From Membranipora membranacea (Eukaryota > Bryozoa > Gymnolaemata > Cheilostomatida > Membraniporidae), in the NCBI GenBank assembly GCA_914767715.1, contig OU612072.1, positions 8,432,001-8,496,000 on the forward strand: a stretch of 64,000 bases of DNA. The letters are read 5' to 3'. Position numbers and translations under genes: made by a program. The notes beneath the pieces are model-generated. The model worked only from the letters and a program-made list of their open reading frames with translations. It had not been told where the DNA came from and did no database searches. Below, piece by piece: positions 11,660-22,969 of this stretch (its first letter is position 1; each line of letters starts with the position of its first letter).

Positions 11660-14450
11660 GTTATTGCAGAAGTATAGGAACAGTTTGGAGTAATTTAACG
11701 GCAGCATGCAGAAATAAACTTTTTCAGTATTTTGTTTGGACAGGAGAAGATTTTCAGTATTACAACAGCGTATGTGCAATAATATAGAAAGAGAAAAACA
11801 ATGAAAAGGTGCTAAAGTGGATAACAAAAAAAGGGATATTGTGGCGAAAGAGTGTCAAAAGAGGAGGCAACTCGACAAAAGAGTGACAAAATAACCCCTT
11901 TTGAAGATTGCTCTCTCTCTTTGCCTCTGGACAGATAAGTCTTATTATTATTAGACTTTTTAATACATCAAAGCTTTATTGAAGGGATGCTCACCTGAAT
12001 TGACCCAGCAGACAGAAACTTTTTGGGTAATTAGCAAAGTTCCGACTGTCCAAAAGTGAACGGTCGGTTTAAATGCGCTTCTATAAGGCATTTGTGGAGA
12101 AATTCTAACAAACAGTGTTAAATATTGTAACTCATTGCCTGGGCCACACTAAAACAGCCAATCCAACAGTGGGTACTAAAAGTCTGAATATTACAAACAT
12201 ATTGATGAACACTTATAATATTTTGTGGCCCCGATTTTTCCTCGATGAATTGAAAGGTGATGGGAAATAGGGTAATATGTTTTTAGCTCTGTCCGTCCCG
12301 CAACAACAATGACCCCAGGTTTTCAACGGGTGTTAATTATGTTTATGTTTATGACATTGGTTATGAATGTAAAAGTTATATAGCGTTTCAGGGTCACCCC
12401 GTATCTGATAGTGATACCTGTCACTGATAATATCCATGCAAGCATATCATGTCACAGTCTGAACTGAGATTAAGTGTAGATTGTATTTAATATGTTAAAT
12501 AATAAATTGTATACGATAAAAAGTTTAGGGTTGAAGAAATGTTTTTGAATTTGGAGCCAGAAAGTTGTTACCATTTAACGTGACCACGAACAGTATTGCT
12601 TCTAATTACTTGTCGCCTATGGTAATGTCTCAAAAGAACTTATGAGACTTGACTTGATAAGGATCGGTTAACGTGGTCAAAGCCATTATTAAGGCATATC
12701 TGCAGGTTGGTGACATTTTTATAGAATAAGTCCATAATCTATGAATTATACAGGAATATATAACGTGATTACTCATTGGTGTTGGTATTTAGAAGGTTTT
12801 AGGCAGGTTAAATGGTGTGTTTTGGCAAGCATCTCATGGGTGCAAGGTGCATTTTGGGTACGGTGTGGAAATACCTATCTCACCACCACTTGTGCTTCAT
12901 TGTGACCGTAATTTGCCTATAATATTCAAATTTTAAAGCTCATTTTGCATCTACAGTTGTTGGTTGTGTAAGCAATCAATCACTATCACTGTGATGGTTT
13001 TAAAGGAGTTTTTTTTTTATTGGATAGATCAATGATTGAGCCTATTATCACAAGCTTGCATGCACACCACTTATGATACACTACTGCAGTCTTTCTGAAA
13101 GGTTAGTCAGGTATATAGCCACGCAGTTACATTCTAGATAAGTCTCGAGGGATATGTACCAAGCAGAATTCAGTAATATAACAGTACTTGGGTTAATATG
13201 AATTCAGTTTCACTACATAACAGGCATAAATGCAAAGGTTAGTACTAATAACCTAAACCGAATAATATGAAAGCTTATGAACTAACCTTTTCTTCTGATT
13301 CAGACTCAACCAACATTCTCGATTCCGCACTAAGTGGCATTGGTACTAAATCCACTCACTTCCTGACAAAATCCTCAAAGCATTCCCTGATACGAAAGGC
13401 AACATATATATTAGTCATATGAGACGATTCAATAGAAGGATTTTAAAGAAATAAATCATATTCCTACTAGGAAAGTTTTAGGAGAAGCGGTTCCACCAAT
13501 TACCGCATACAAATTAGTTAGTCCTTCTAGCTCAACAGCATGATTTGATACCAAACGAGGCCTTTGATGTCATCTTGAAGATTAGTGTCTATTGTGGCAT
13601 TGGTAAAGGAAACTGTTCTGCGGTCACCTCATATTATATATCTTTGTCTGTGTCAATCTTTTTCAATTCATTCTTCTATTTTTGGACTTCATTGCAGTTT
13701 AGTGAACTAACGTTCTTCTTGCGGAAGTGAGTGATGATATATGATTAGCATAATCTGTTGTTATCATTACTTTTCTGATGGTTCTCTTATGTATAAAGCT
13801 GCTTGCAGTTTAATCTGGTGATTGCTATATACCCTTGAGGTCACTAGGTACATTTGTTTGAATATTGACTTGGATCATATGGCATCTGTAGAACCTAAAG
13901 CGCAGAATCCCTGGGTTGACTGGTTTAAGTACTGACAGTATTCTATAGAAGTCTAATTGATGTGCAACCACGTCACCCAAACGCCATCATATTAAATACC
14001 AATATATTCTAGTTACTTCTCAAAGAATTCTAATTGATGTCCATCACCCATATTTACCTAGACATATCATCACTGCATAATGCATAGGATGCATAGGATA
14101 GCTAGGTTATCTCTGGTAGATAACTCAGATGAGCTAATGAACATGTTCGTTCTATCCGTAGTCAGGCCTGCAAAGCTTGGCCTATTCCTTTGTTATTTGT
14201 GAAAGAGGCGTGGCTTAATTAAATTACTAAATAGTGATTGGTTTACTTCGTTCAAGTTGAACTATAGGAAGGCAAAGCAGACCCAAAATTTATTGTTATT
14301 GAAAGGAATAGGCCTAGCTATTAATAGGCATAGTTTTGTCATAAATGAGGCTTTGACGCCAGCTGACATAATGGCCCAGTAACACATAAAAAAATTTGCA
14401 CCAAACACATTGCCTGTGCAACGCAGACCTTTTATCCAGTTCATTGATGG
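11660..14450. other. Intergenic stretch, nothing recognised
   Basis: No ORF, splice pair or clear repeat could be supported. Scattered short direct repeats such as 'CTAATTGATGT' near 13950-14040 are all I can report. Confidence 0.4.
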
Positions 14451-14459
14451 TTAATCAGA

Positions 14460-16400
14460 TATGTGACTCCATGACAGCTACAACAACCACTATCATAACC
14501 AAAATGATGATGCAGTAAATATGTCATTAGATATGTTTTAAATTCAGCGGAGTCTACATTGTGTTGGTGGTTGAAGAGTGTGTTATTGAATCATTATTCA
14601 AACTTTTGATTCCCATTGGTTTGAGCAATAAAACTAGTAAAGATGTGAAACAAAAAGTTTGTGATCAGTATTCCTATTCAGGGGTGCTAATAATTGGCCA
14701 TCTTCATTGGTACAAGATGCATTGATCATTTAATCGACTTAGTACAATTGTGGAGTTGCATTTAACTACCGTCAAAAGACGAATTAAGATGTTCTTCCTG
14801 ACACCACTGCACCAGAAAGAAATCGACATGGTACCTCTAAAATAAATCATGTTTTCAAAGAAAATTCTTCCAAAACTTGTTTTATTAATGTTAAATGACA
14901 CAGATGGAATACTACAGTTATTGATGTCGACTACAGCAGTTTTTGCGAATACTTGCCTACAAGGTTGGGAATCTAGGCTTGGGCAAGAAAATCAATCCAA
15001 TTGCTCATCACAATTCAGGCTCATTGTACTGCATTGTATTGTTTTGCTGCATGTTTGGTGTGCCAGCACGCAGCAAACCTCTCCTATTTTCTGTCTTGTT
15101 CGACAGTGATGATTGGTTAACATTTTTATAAACTCTTAGTAGTACCCAGGAAATAAGTTCAGCACTCAATATACTCCGATAGCCTGAGAAGCATCTGGAT
15201 GCAGGTATACACTAAGTTGTACTCAGTAGTGCTCAAGATGTAATGTGTACTTAGCTAGTAAGACTACTCCACAGCTCAATGTGAATAGCAGAAATGAAGC
15301 AAATGGGATCATTTATTGATATTTCTTTTATTTTAGAGTCGCCTTTGACCCTGCTGGTAGCATTACCCAAATATGTTTAATGATGTCCTTCCTGATAAAA
15401 CTGCACCAGTCAGGAATCAATCTTCTACTTGCTCAAATGAAAGACATGCGTCTACAAGCTATCGTAGCCAAAATTTTCATACAGCCAAACTATTCAATGG
15501 CTGAACCCTTAATCACAGGGGCTCCTGAGAAAGCTCCAGTTTCAATCAAAACCGCAAGTGGATTTACTAGCCATAGGAAGAAAGCAAAATTAGAGTTTCA
15601 CGGAAAAGCGCGGTATAGTGGCACACGTCACGTATATGGTTTTGAAAAATCAAGCAGTTATGATTCCATGAAAACGGAGCAGAAAAATCGGAAGAGCCAG
15701 CCTAATTAACTCGTTTGAAAATTTAATAACCTGATTTATTAACAATCATTAAATCCCAGATTAACTTCAACCCTTACAGCAGCATCCATGATAACTGACT
15801 AGCACTTGTGTGTGAAAACCTGTCAGTTATTAATTTATATATTATGAATTAGATTCTTGTTATAGATGAAAGTCACTGCTTAGGCTTTGTTCTAGCACAG
15901 ACTGACGCTTGTTTGTATCACCAAAGAGTTAGTGATAATCAAACAGTGAAAACGACAATCACAGCGTAGTATCCAAATTATTTTATGAATCATTTTATTA
16001 AGTTAGATACCAATTTTAGTTGATCTTAATCATCAGAGAGAATTATATGCAATGACTGATTTCAGATCAACTCAGTATTTAGAGGATCATATTGCAGGCA
16101 AGGCCACTGTATCTCCAGAACAATGCAATTCCAACTACTCAAAATATCGAGTTCCAATTGTTGGTGGTAGATTCTCTTTTGGCAGTAAGGTAGTGACTGA
16201 CAGCTTGACATAGCCATGTTTAATATAAAGGAGTAGGGATCTCGTCTGAATAAACATGAAATGAAAAATGGTTTTTAGCTGCCTTTGATAGTCCATGATA
16301 CATAGATAGATCCCTTTCCTGATATGAAAATCATTTAACTGGAAATAGATTGTATGTGAAAATTCTCTTAAAGGCCTGCTCAGTAAAACGTTCGGCAGAA
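14460..16400. repeat. Dispersed duplicated segment, copy B
   Basis: This is the direct-orientation partner of 1350-4500. It is shorter, lacking two blocks present in copy A. Aligned blocks include 14520-14710, 14850-15110, 15340-15710 and 15790-16380, in the same order. The copies are well diverged, so the event is old. Confidence 0.65.
15337..15709 (+). CDS. Unrecognised coding exon, intact in copy B
   Basis: A TTTTATTTTAG acceptor precedes a frame that opens with 'VAFDPAGSITQ' at 15338 and stays open 123 codons to TAA at 15707-15709. Motifs are 'HQSGIN', 'LLLAQMKDMRLQA', 'ITGAPEKAP', 'RKKAKLEFHG' and a basic C-terminus ending 'KTEQKNRKSQPN'. The exon is supported by the resembling, frameshifted block at 3033-3410. 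No signal peptide or membrane helix is present. A related motif, 'FFLTPLHQKEID', occurs at about 14785-14820, suggesting repeated modules. The product is unknown; it could be the C-terminal exon of a host gene or of an old transposon. Confidence 0.45.
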
Positions 16401-17765
16401 TTCGTTTTTGTGACTAGCCTATCATGATCACCCAATGTTAAGCAAACAGAAGTTCTATGGTTACTTTGAGAGTTGTGTTTGTGGTCTTCAGAGGAAAGCT
16501 TGTATTGCAATATTCATGGCTATGTGGTTTTGTTTACACCAAGAAAAGATGAATTTTAGATCTGAATTACCTGCAATTTCCAAAACAAATTGTTATCTCA
16601 TTAACAGATAGATCAAACACCCATAACCCCCTCCCCCAATTGTATATTTAGAAATTTACTCATTAATTATTTATTTTTAGACACTTGCAATTCCCACAAC
16701 AGAATGATCTCTTCTAAACAGATTGATCATACAATCAGATTTTTTACTTACATTAAACCTTAAAAAGGAGTAGTCATATTTTCGGAGATGAGGAGAAAAC
16801 TCCAAATAACACAATCAAAGCATATAATCCTGTAAGAATAATTATAGTTTGTTTACTGAAATTGATGTTTCCCAAGTAATGAATAGAATCACAAGAAAAA
16901 TGAAATCATCCTACTGGCTACATCAAGTAGTTGGGTGTTAACATTTGGTATCAGATGATCCTAGCAACACTTTGCGCGTATTAACTGTTTGATATTTCCA
17001 TTAATTTTCTGTACCAGATCGAAAGTGAGAACAAGATGGAGTGTGTTTTAACTTTACATAACTTTTTGACATAATAATACTCAACAAAATTCTCAAAGGA
17101 CTTGAAATGCTGCTGTGGCTAGGTTGCAGAGTTAGGCCTCTACGCACTATAATAAATATGGAGTCCAGCCAACTTTCCATTCATAATGTAAGGTGGAATG
17201 AAACATGCCATTACAATCAGAATGTGCAGATCTATGAATAACCAAACTTTAAGCTGCAAATCACTTTCATCATTCCTTGTGTTGTTTACAAATCACCATC
17301 ATGATCATTTATTTTAAAAATTTACATTTCACCATCGACCATATAATTCTTAGTTAGAACACATTTAGCTTTCATTCCTGAGTAAGCATGCAAACATGAG
17401 CAATATGGAACCCTTGTTGGCATGGCAAGTTCACAGGTTTGCAAAAATTGTATGATGCAATTATCACAAACCAAAATACTGTGGCTGATGTTTGAATTCA
17501 GAATTGCCTTCTTATAAGCATGACACAGATAACTCCAGAAATATACATACAGTAAACAGACCAGAAATGCGTAAACAATTAGCATGTTCATTTTTATTGC
17601 AGCTCATTATATGGACTGTTTATTTAGGTTGATTTTGTCTGTAATACTTAATATATGCCACATTGAAGCTCATTTGATCAAGATGAAAATATAGAAATAG
17701 AAATATAAAATATAGTGTCAATAACGTGACCAACTAGCTGCATCGCCAGGTCATATTGTAGAACA
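16400..17765. other. Intergenic stretch, nothing recognised
   Basis: AT-rich DNA without supportable genes. The short minus-strand ORF at 17322-17591 has no flanking signals. Confidence 0.4.
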
Positions 17766-17999
17766 GTCTTTTATAATAGGAACTGGGCAGGTGAACATTT
17801 GTACAAGAAACTCCTACACTATAGTCCACTTGCGGCAAGAAAATCTTCAACAGATTGGCACCCACCAATCGCTATACAACCCTATGAGAGTAGAAGATAC
17901 TGCGGTATCACATATTGCAGATTGGCTTACCGAGGATCTACATCCATCAATCTGGATATCACCCTATGTGATCGGAATATACTAAGATATGACATATAG
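17766..17999 (+). other. Open segment, possible exon, unknown
   Basis: Two overlapping plus-strand frames are open, and the base composition is less AT-rich than its flanks. One frame reads 'LLHYSPLAARKSSTDW' and 'RRYCGITYCRLAYRG' and ends at a TAG near 17999. A TAATAG|G acceptor precedes it. Neither frame matches a family I know. Confidence 0.2.
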
Positions 18000-18611
18000 C
18001 TGATAAGCTGATAGCTAGTCAGATCCCCATAACTGATGCAATGTGTCATTCATAGCAATTTGGCTCATAGTCTGTCAGCACTGAGTATTCTCTATCCAAC
18101 CTCAGGAGTGGAAAATATTAAGTATCCAGTAGATTTGGATGACCAATAACTAATTTAATACCGCCTAAATAGTGGATGATAATGCACTGTCATATTATAA
18201 CATATTTGCAGATCAATTTCCCCAGTCTTCGTACAACATGAGAGGTAACAAATATTTTTATATCGGATATATAAAAGATCAGCCCATTCTTCATTACCCA
18301 GAGTTATCACTCACAAACAGGTGGAGTTACCATCACGTCTCCTTGATCTCATGCAAGATATGAAATGGAATTGCTGCGCACATATGATGTCAACGTAATT
18401 TACTTTGGTTGAATCCTGGTTTTATAAAGTGTTTCCATCTCTTCTAACTGTGAAAGAGGAACAAAGAAGTCCCGGGTCTGTACACAGAGTTTGATAATAC
18501 AGATTAAAGCGGTGCTTATTATATTCATTTATTTTATTATAACAATTTGTTGTCTCGATGTGAAATTGTAATGAAACATTGTTATGTTTGTTGTTCTTTA
18601 ATTGAAAGCTA
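18000..18611. other. Non-coding stretch
   Basis: No feature could be supported apart from AT-rich sequence. An ORF at 18172-18363 has low coding character. Confidence 0.35.
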
Positions 18612-19245
18612 GGGCTAGGTTTTACTAATTGGGGCCAAGTTTCATTCCATGGGGCCATGTTTAATATTTGGGGCCAAGATTTCATAATTGAGACCAAGTT
18701 TCATTCCATGGGGCCAAGTTTTATATGAGGGGGCCAAGTTTTACTAATTGGGGCTAAGTTTCAGTACATGGGGCCAAGTTTCATATTTGGGGCCTAGTTT
18801 TACTAATTGGGGCCAAGTTTCAGTACTTGGGGCCAAGTTTTACTACTTGGGGCCAAGTTTCCTTGCATGGGGCTAAGTTTTACTAATTGGGGCCAAGTAC
18901 TGAGGGCCAAGTTTTACTACTTGGGGCCAAGTTTCAGTATATGGGGCCAAGTTTCATATTTGGGGCCAAGGTTTACTAATTGGGGCCAAGTTTCAGTATA
19001 TGGGGCCAATTTTGTAATTGAGGCGAATTTTCAGTACATGAGGCCAAGTTTTATATTTCGGACCAAGTTTCATTGCATTGGGCCAAGTTTCATATTTGGG
19101 GTCAAGTTTTGCTAACCGGGGCCAAGCTTTACTAAATGGGGCCAAGTTTCATTGCATGGGGCCAAGTTTTACTAATTGGGGCCAAGTTTTACTAATTGGG
19201 GCCAAGTTTCAATACATCGGGCTGAGTTTTATATTTGGGACCAAG
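18612..19245. repeat. 20-bp minisatellite with three-unit higher order
   Basis: About 30 units begin with 'GGGGCCAAGTTT'. The tails alternate among three kinds, roughly 'TACTAATT', 'CAGTACAT' and 'CATATTT', so the effective period is often close to 60 bp. Apparent ORFs here result from that 60-bp period being a multiple of three. Confidence 0.9.
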
Positions 19246-19327
19246 TTTGGCTCGGGCCAAGTTTGGCTCGGGCCAAGTTTGGCTCGGGCCAAGTTTGGCT
19301 CGGGCAAGTTTGGCTCGGGCCAAGTTG
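19240..19327. repeat. 16-bp tandem repeat derived from the minisatellite
   Basis: About five units of 'GGGCCAAGTTTGGCTC' directly continue the 20-bp array and share its 'GGCCAAGTTT' core. This suggests a local unit-length change. Confidence 0.85.
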
Positions 19328-19329
19328 TC

Positions 19330-20021
19330 GCGGATTCAAGTTGTCACACATGGTGTGGTACATCTCAGCTGTTCAGATTGTTTTTTAAAAGATTCCTACT
19401 GTTGAAAAGGGATTAATTGGGACTGATTATAATACAAAGTCAGTAGGGTAAGGTCAATAGGTCAGTAAGGTAGGGTCGGTAATAGGGATATTTGTTTATG
19501 CTTTAAGATCCAAATTTTTACTTACAATAAACTATGCTGCATATATTACATGATTTTCTATCACTACACAAGACAGCGACTATTTCTTTTTGTTGTTTCT
19601 GAACCTTCTAAGCCACTACAATCCCTTCCCTTTAGGTAGGGCTGACAATGACTAGTACAGATTCTTCAAAAGACATTTTGATGCAGGTAGGCACAACTAC
19701 AAACAGGTACATGTACTTGTCATGGGGTTTCGATGCAGGTGGTTTTCCTAACAGCCGAAAACGTTGGAGGCCGCCAACCCACACAAAAATGTCACTTTCA
19801 ATGAGTTTGTAATGGGAGAGTTATCAGTGCTATTCATTTTTTGGAATTACTGCAATACGTTTCCAGTCTTCTATCATATCGTTTATTTATTTACATATAT
19901 ATTGTCATATTATGTATTTATTATATTATATATATTTGTGAATAGGATTTTGATGTATTTGCACATTATTATTATATCATATATTTATCATAATATTATA
20001 ATAAATTTGTGAAAAGCATCT
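19330..20021. other. Non-coding stretch before the SINE
   Basis: AT-rich, with a very AT-rich stretch at 19880-20010. No gene evidence was seen. Confidence 0.35.
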
Positions 20022-20031
20022 TGATGGAGTA

Positions 20032-20230
20032 GGAGGTAGCTCAGTTGGTTAGAGCGCCTGCCCTCTAATGCGCAGGCGTCGGAGGTCCTGGGTTGGAATC
20101 CCGCTGCAGTCTACTGACTACTGGGCTCATATGACGCCCCAGGTGTGCTCCGATATGCCTGGAAATTAAGAGCAACTTGGCGCCGAATACGGCGGCCGCG
20201 CCCTTAAGGCACTGATATCTCTCAGTCCTC
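20032..20230 (+). mobile_element. tRNA-derived SINE with 10-bp target-site duplication
   Basis: The head carries a pol III A box ('TAGCTCAGTTGGTTAGAGC') and a slightly decayed B box ('GGTTGGAATCC') at tRNA spacing. It is followed by a body of about 120 bp with no poly(A) tail. Both sides are flanked by a perfect direct repeat, TGATGGAGTA (20022-20031 and 20231-20240). The anticodon-arm region does not fold into a normal 7-nt loop, so this is a SINE and not a functional tRNA gene. The perfect duplication implies a fairly recent insertion. It lies upstream of, and probably in an intron of, the DUF229 remnant. Confidence 0.85.
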
Positions 20231-20323
20231 TGATGGAGTAAACACTTGCGATTTTAACCCATTTTTTTAAACTAAATTAATACAAATCAGCACCTCGAAT
20301 AATGATAGCTTGCTTACTTGTAG

Positions 20324-21520
20324 GCACCTTTAAGAACACACTGCTGATATTCGGTAGCGACCACGGAGCTCGATTCGGCGCATTTAGGGGAACTTCGCTC
20401 GGCAGGATGGAGGAAAGGCTTCCACTACAGCTGCTGGTTTTTCCCGAGTGGTTCAAAAATGAATATAAGGAGATCTATGAAATGTTACAGGTGATTTTTC
20501 TTGCTAACCTATTATATCAGTGTAAGACCTCGGCGGGAAACCGTTAGGGTTTCTCTATCATGCTCTTACTCTAGTAAAGTATTTCTCTGTCATTACCTGG
20601 TGAGTGTGGGTAATAAGTGGGATGGATCTGTAAGTAGTACAACCATGGAAATGGACAGGTTTGAGAATGGATTTTCCTCTGAATTCTGTTTAGAAAATAT
20701 ACATTCTACAGCCTACAGCTCTCAGTGAGAAATCATAAGTATAAGTGTAGCACATGAGCAATATCTTATAAGCAGCTTTTTTTGGATTTGAGCCCATCAC
20801 ATCTCTTTGTAAGAGTCCACTTCGCTTATTGATTTGTTATTGGTTTGTAGTACAATGCTGAGAATGCGTCAATAACTCCATTCGATATGTACAGAACTTT
20901 AAGGTACGTACTTGATCAGAAGAAAGTTCCAATGATCCACAAACGCTCCGTCAATGAAACTTTATTGCGAAGTAAGTACGGAGTGAAACTCAATAGAGTG
21001 TACCATAATGCATTTTTCTGGGATTGCCGGAGACGTAAGGTGATTGCCAGCTTTCAAAAGATATTTGTAAATATGCCTCATAACAACATTAGACTTACGT
21101 AGCCAATGTGTTGGCTCTGATCTGAAACCCGACCCCGACCCAACCAATCAGAACAAACACACATTGGCTAGCTTGACAGCCTGTCATATATTTCTTTGGT
21201 TGGTAGATATTGGTTTCACTTGAAAGTGACAGGCTGTTGGTGTTATTTGATTCCTTTAAATATTTCAGAAATATAATACATTACAAGATTATCCTTTGGC
21301 ACACCTCCTGCTCCTATCCCTGCTACAAACTTCTTATTCACTTACAGGGTTGAGCTTGTTCGAAGAGATTCCAATGTCACGGACATGCTAGGACACTGGA
21401 TTCCACCAAACTTTTGTATATGTGATGTTCTGAAAAAGATTATCTGTCTCCATCCCCTGGCGCTTTGTTGCTACAATTTCTGTTGGCTGGTTATTGCTGA
21501 GATTCTGGAACTACGGTAGA
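20324..21520 (+). pseudogene. DUF229 (sulfatase-like) gene, C-terminal exons, broken
   Basis: Exon 20324-20491 encodes 'NTLLIFGSDHGARFG', 'GRMEERLPL' and 'FPEWFKNEY', the metal-site SDHG region of the DUF229 family. These proteins have an alkaline-phosphatase/sulfatase-like fold and mostly undefined substrates. Exon 20851-20903 gives 'ITPFDMYRTLR'. The exon from about 21349 gives 'LSLFEEIPMSRTC' and then, after one missing base, 'WIPPNFCICD'. Splice phases agree (phase 0 at 20491/20851, phase 2 at 20903). A TAG at 21390-21392 occurs in the original frame, and a single 1-nt deletion just before it accounts for both the stop and the shift. N-terminal exons were not found. Single-base assembly error is an alternative. 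Confidence 0.7.
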
Positions 21521-21529
21521 CCTATCGAG

Positions 21530-22516
21530 ACATTATGATTCCAGCCTAATTGTAGATAATAGCGGTTGCAGTGGGAGGATGTGTGTAAAAGTATATTTTT
21601 TCATAGGAAGGGAGTCCCAGCAGGGACCCTGACCCAATAAGCTTGTAATAAATTGTCTTCCCTCTTTGAGGGAATGGGCAACTCCAAATAACAATAGATG
21701 ATGGCCAATAGAATTTCCACTTGTATAGTCATCATTTGTTGCAATGATGTCTAATCAAAGACTAACAGAGTTCATTGCGGATGTTGTGTCAGTGATGGGA
21801 ACCTACTGGAAATTGTTCTGTAACAAGTTCTACTAATTTCACCAAAGAAATGATTACTGTCCTATTCTTAGTTTGAGATAAGCAGCTTGTTTGTGCCACT
21901 GAACTACCAGCCCAATGACTACTTGACTAGTAAGTAAACTAATTGTGACCAGATTTGTATTGAAAGGCTCTTCTTGCTTTCATCTTCTCAATCTCATATT
22001 CCCATTCATTGTTGCTATATATTATATATTTATATATATATTCAAATACTGGGGGTTATGAATACACTTGTAGATACTTATCTACTATTAGTAACGACCC
22101 GGTTTTTTTTTAGAAGCTTCTGATTCTGACATCTGTATGTAGCTATAGCTATAGCTCTCCTCAAGGATCCGTGTAGTACGGTGTCATCAGCAGAAAAGAG
22201 GAAGATTACTGCACCAGGAAGAGTAAGTCACATGCCTAGCAGTGTATAGCCTTTGGTATCTGCTAGACTTCTAATTATGTTAACATTTAATGGATCTGAG
22301 TTAGATACAAGGTTGTGCTATGCTAGGGGTGTCCTATACAAAAGGGTGTGCTGCTAACACATTTGACGGAAGGCTATATTGTAACCAACCAATGCTGTAG
22401 CGGGCACGTATACTCGAAACACTGAACGCGATGATTGATCATGCTAGTTGGTGTTTATAGTAAAAGCATACTTATTTGACAATTAGGCTGTATGCTTTCG
22501 ATATTAAGAGTCGGTT
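21530..22516. other. Intergenic stretch
   Basis: No gene was seen. A (TA)-rich stretch lies at 22015-22045, and 'AGCTATAGCTATAGCT' at about 22140. Confidence 0.4.
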
Positions 22517-22524
22517 GTCTAGAT

Positions 22525-22862
22525 CAGGGGTGCCCAACCTCTTCATTGAGGGGGCCGCATCCACATATTGTAATGTCCTTGGGGGCCCGAAACCTCGCCA
22601 TAAATCAAACATTCATAATGGGTGTGCAGTAATTTCATCTCTGCAGTGGGGGATTTATTTATCGGAGCTCACTCAAATGCAATGGTTGGGGAATTCCAAA
22701 ATACTGTGCCTAGAAGTAGAGCGTTCTTTATTATTGGACAAATGAAGAATGTAATAAATATAGGGGTGAAAATTGTTTTCATGACTAAGCGATTTTCTCA
22801 GACGGGTAGGGGGCCGCATAAAATTGGGTCAGCGGCCTAGGGCCACTCGATGGGCAGCCCTG
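22525..22862. mobile_element. hAT-type MITE with 8-bp target-site duplication
   Basis: The 338-bp element starts CAGGGGTGCCCAAC and ends with the imperfect reverse complement (…GGGCAGCCCTG). It is flanked by GTCTAGAT on both sides (22517-22524 and 22863-22870). A subterminal 'GGGGCCGCAT' occurs near both ends in inverted contexts. The CAGGG termini and 8-bp duplication are hallmarks of hAT. It has no transposase ORF, so it would depend on an autonomous relative. Confidence 0.9.
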
Positions 22863-22907
22863 GTCTAGATAGTTGTTGGGATGCTAGCTCATCCTGCATA
22901 CTTTGGC

Positions 22908-22965
22908 AATGTTTGACTGCCCCCCTTTGGCAATGTTTGACTAGGGGGGGGGGCAGTCAAACATT
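22908..22965. repeat. 18-bp perfect-stem hairpin with C6/G10 runs
   Basis: AATGTTTGACTGCCCCCC (22908-22925) pairs with its reverse complement at 22948-22965. The loop repeats part of the left arm ('GGCAATGTTTGACT'), so the structure looks like a local tandem plus inverted duplication. Confidence 0.75.
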
Positions 22966-22969
22966 TCAA

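Noticed and set aside
18172-18363. N-terminal DUF229 exon upstream of the remnant
   Set aside because: The frame has none of the conserved DUF229 strings and no splice signals that fit.
18807-19416. Overlapping 70-112 codon ORFs in the minisatellite
   Set aside because: The repeat period of about 60 bp keeps frames open by chance. The translations are only repeats of the DNA unit.
20028-20110. Functional tRNA gene
   Set aside because: The boxes are good but the anticodon arm does not fold normally, the B box is changed, and a 199-bp unit with target duplications fits a SINE.
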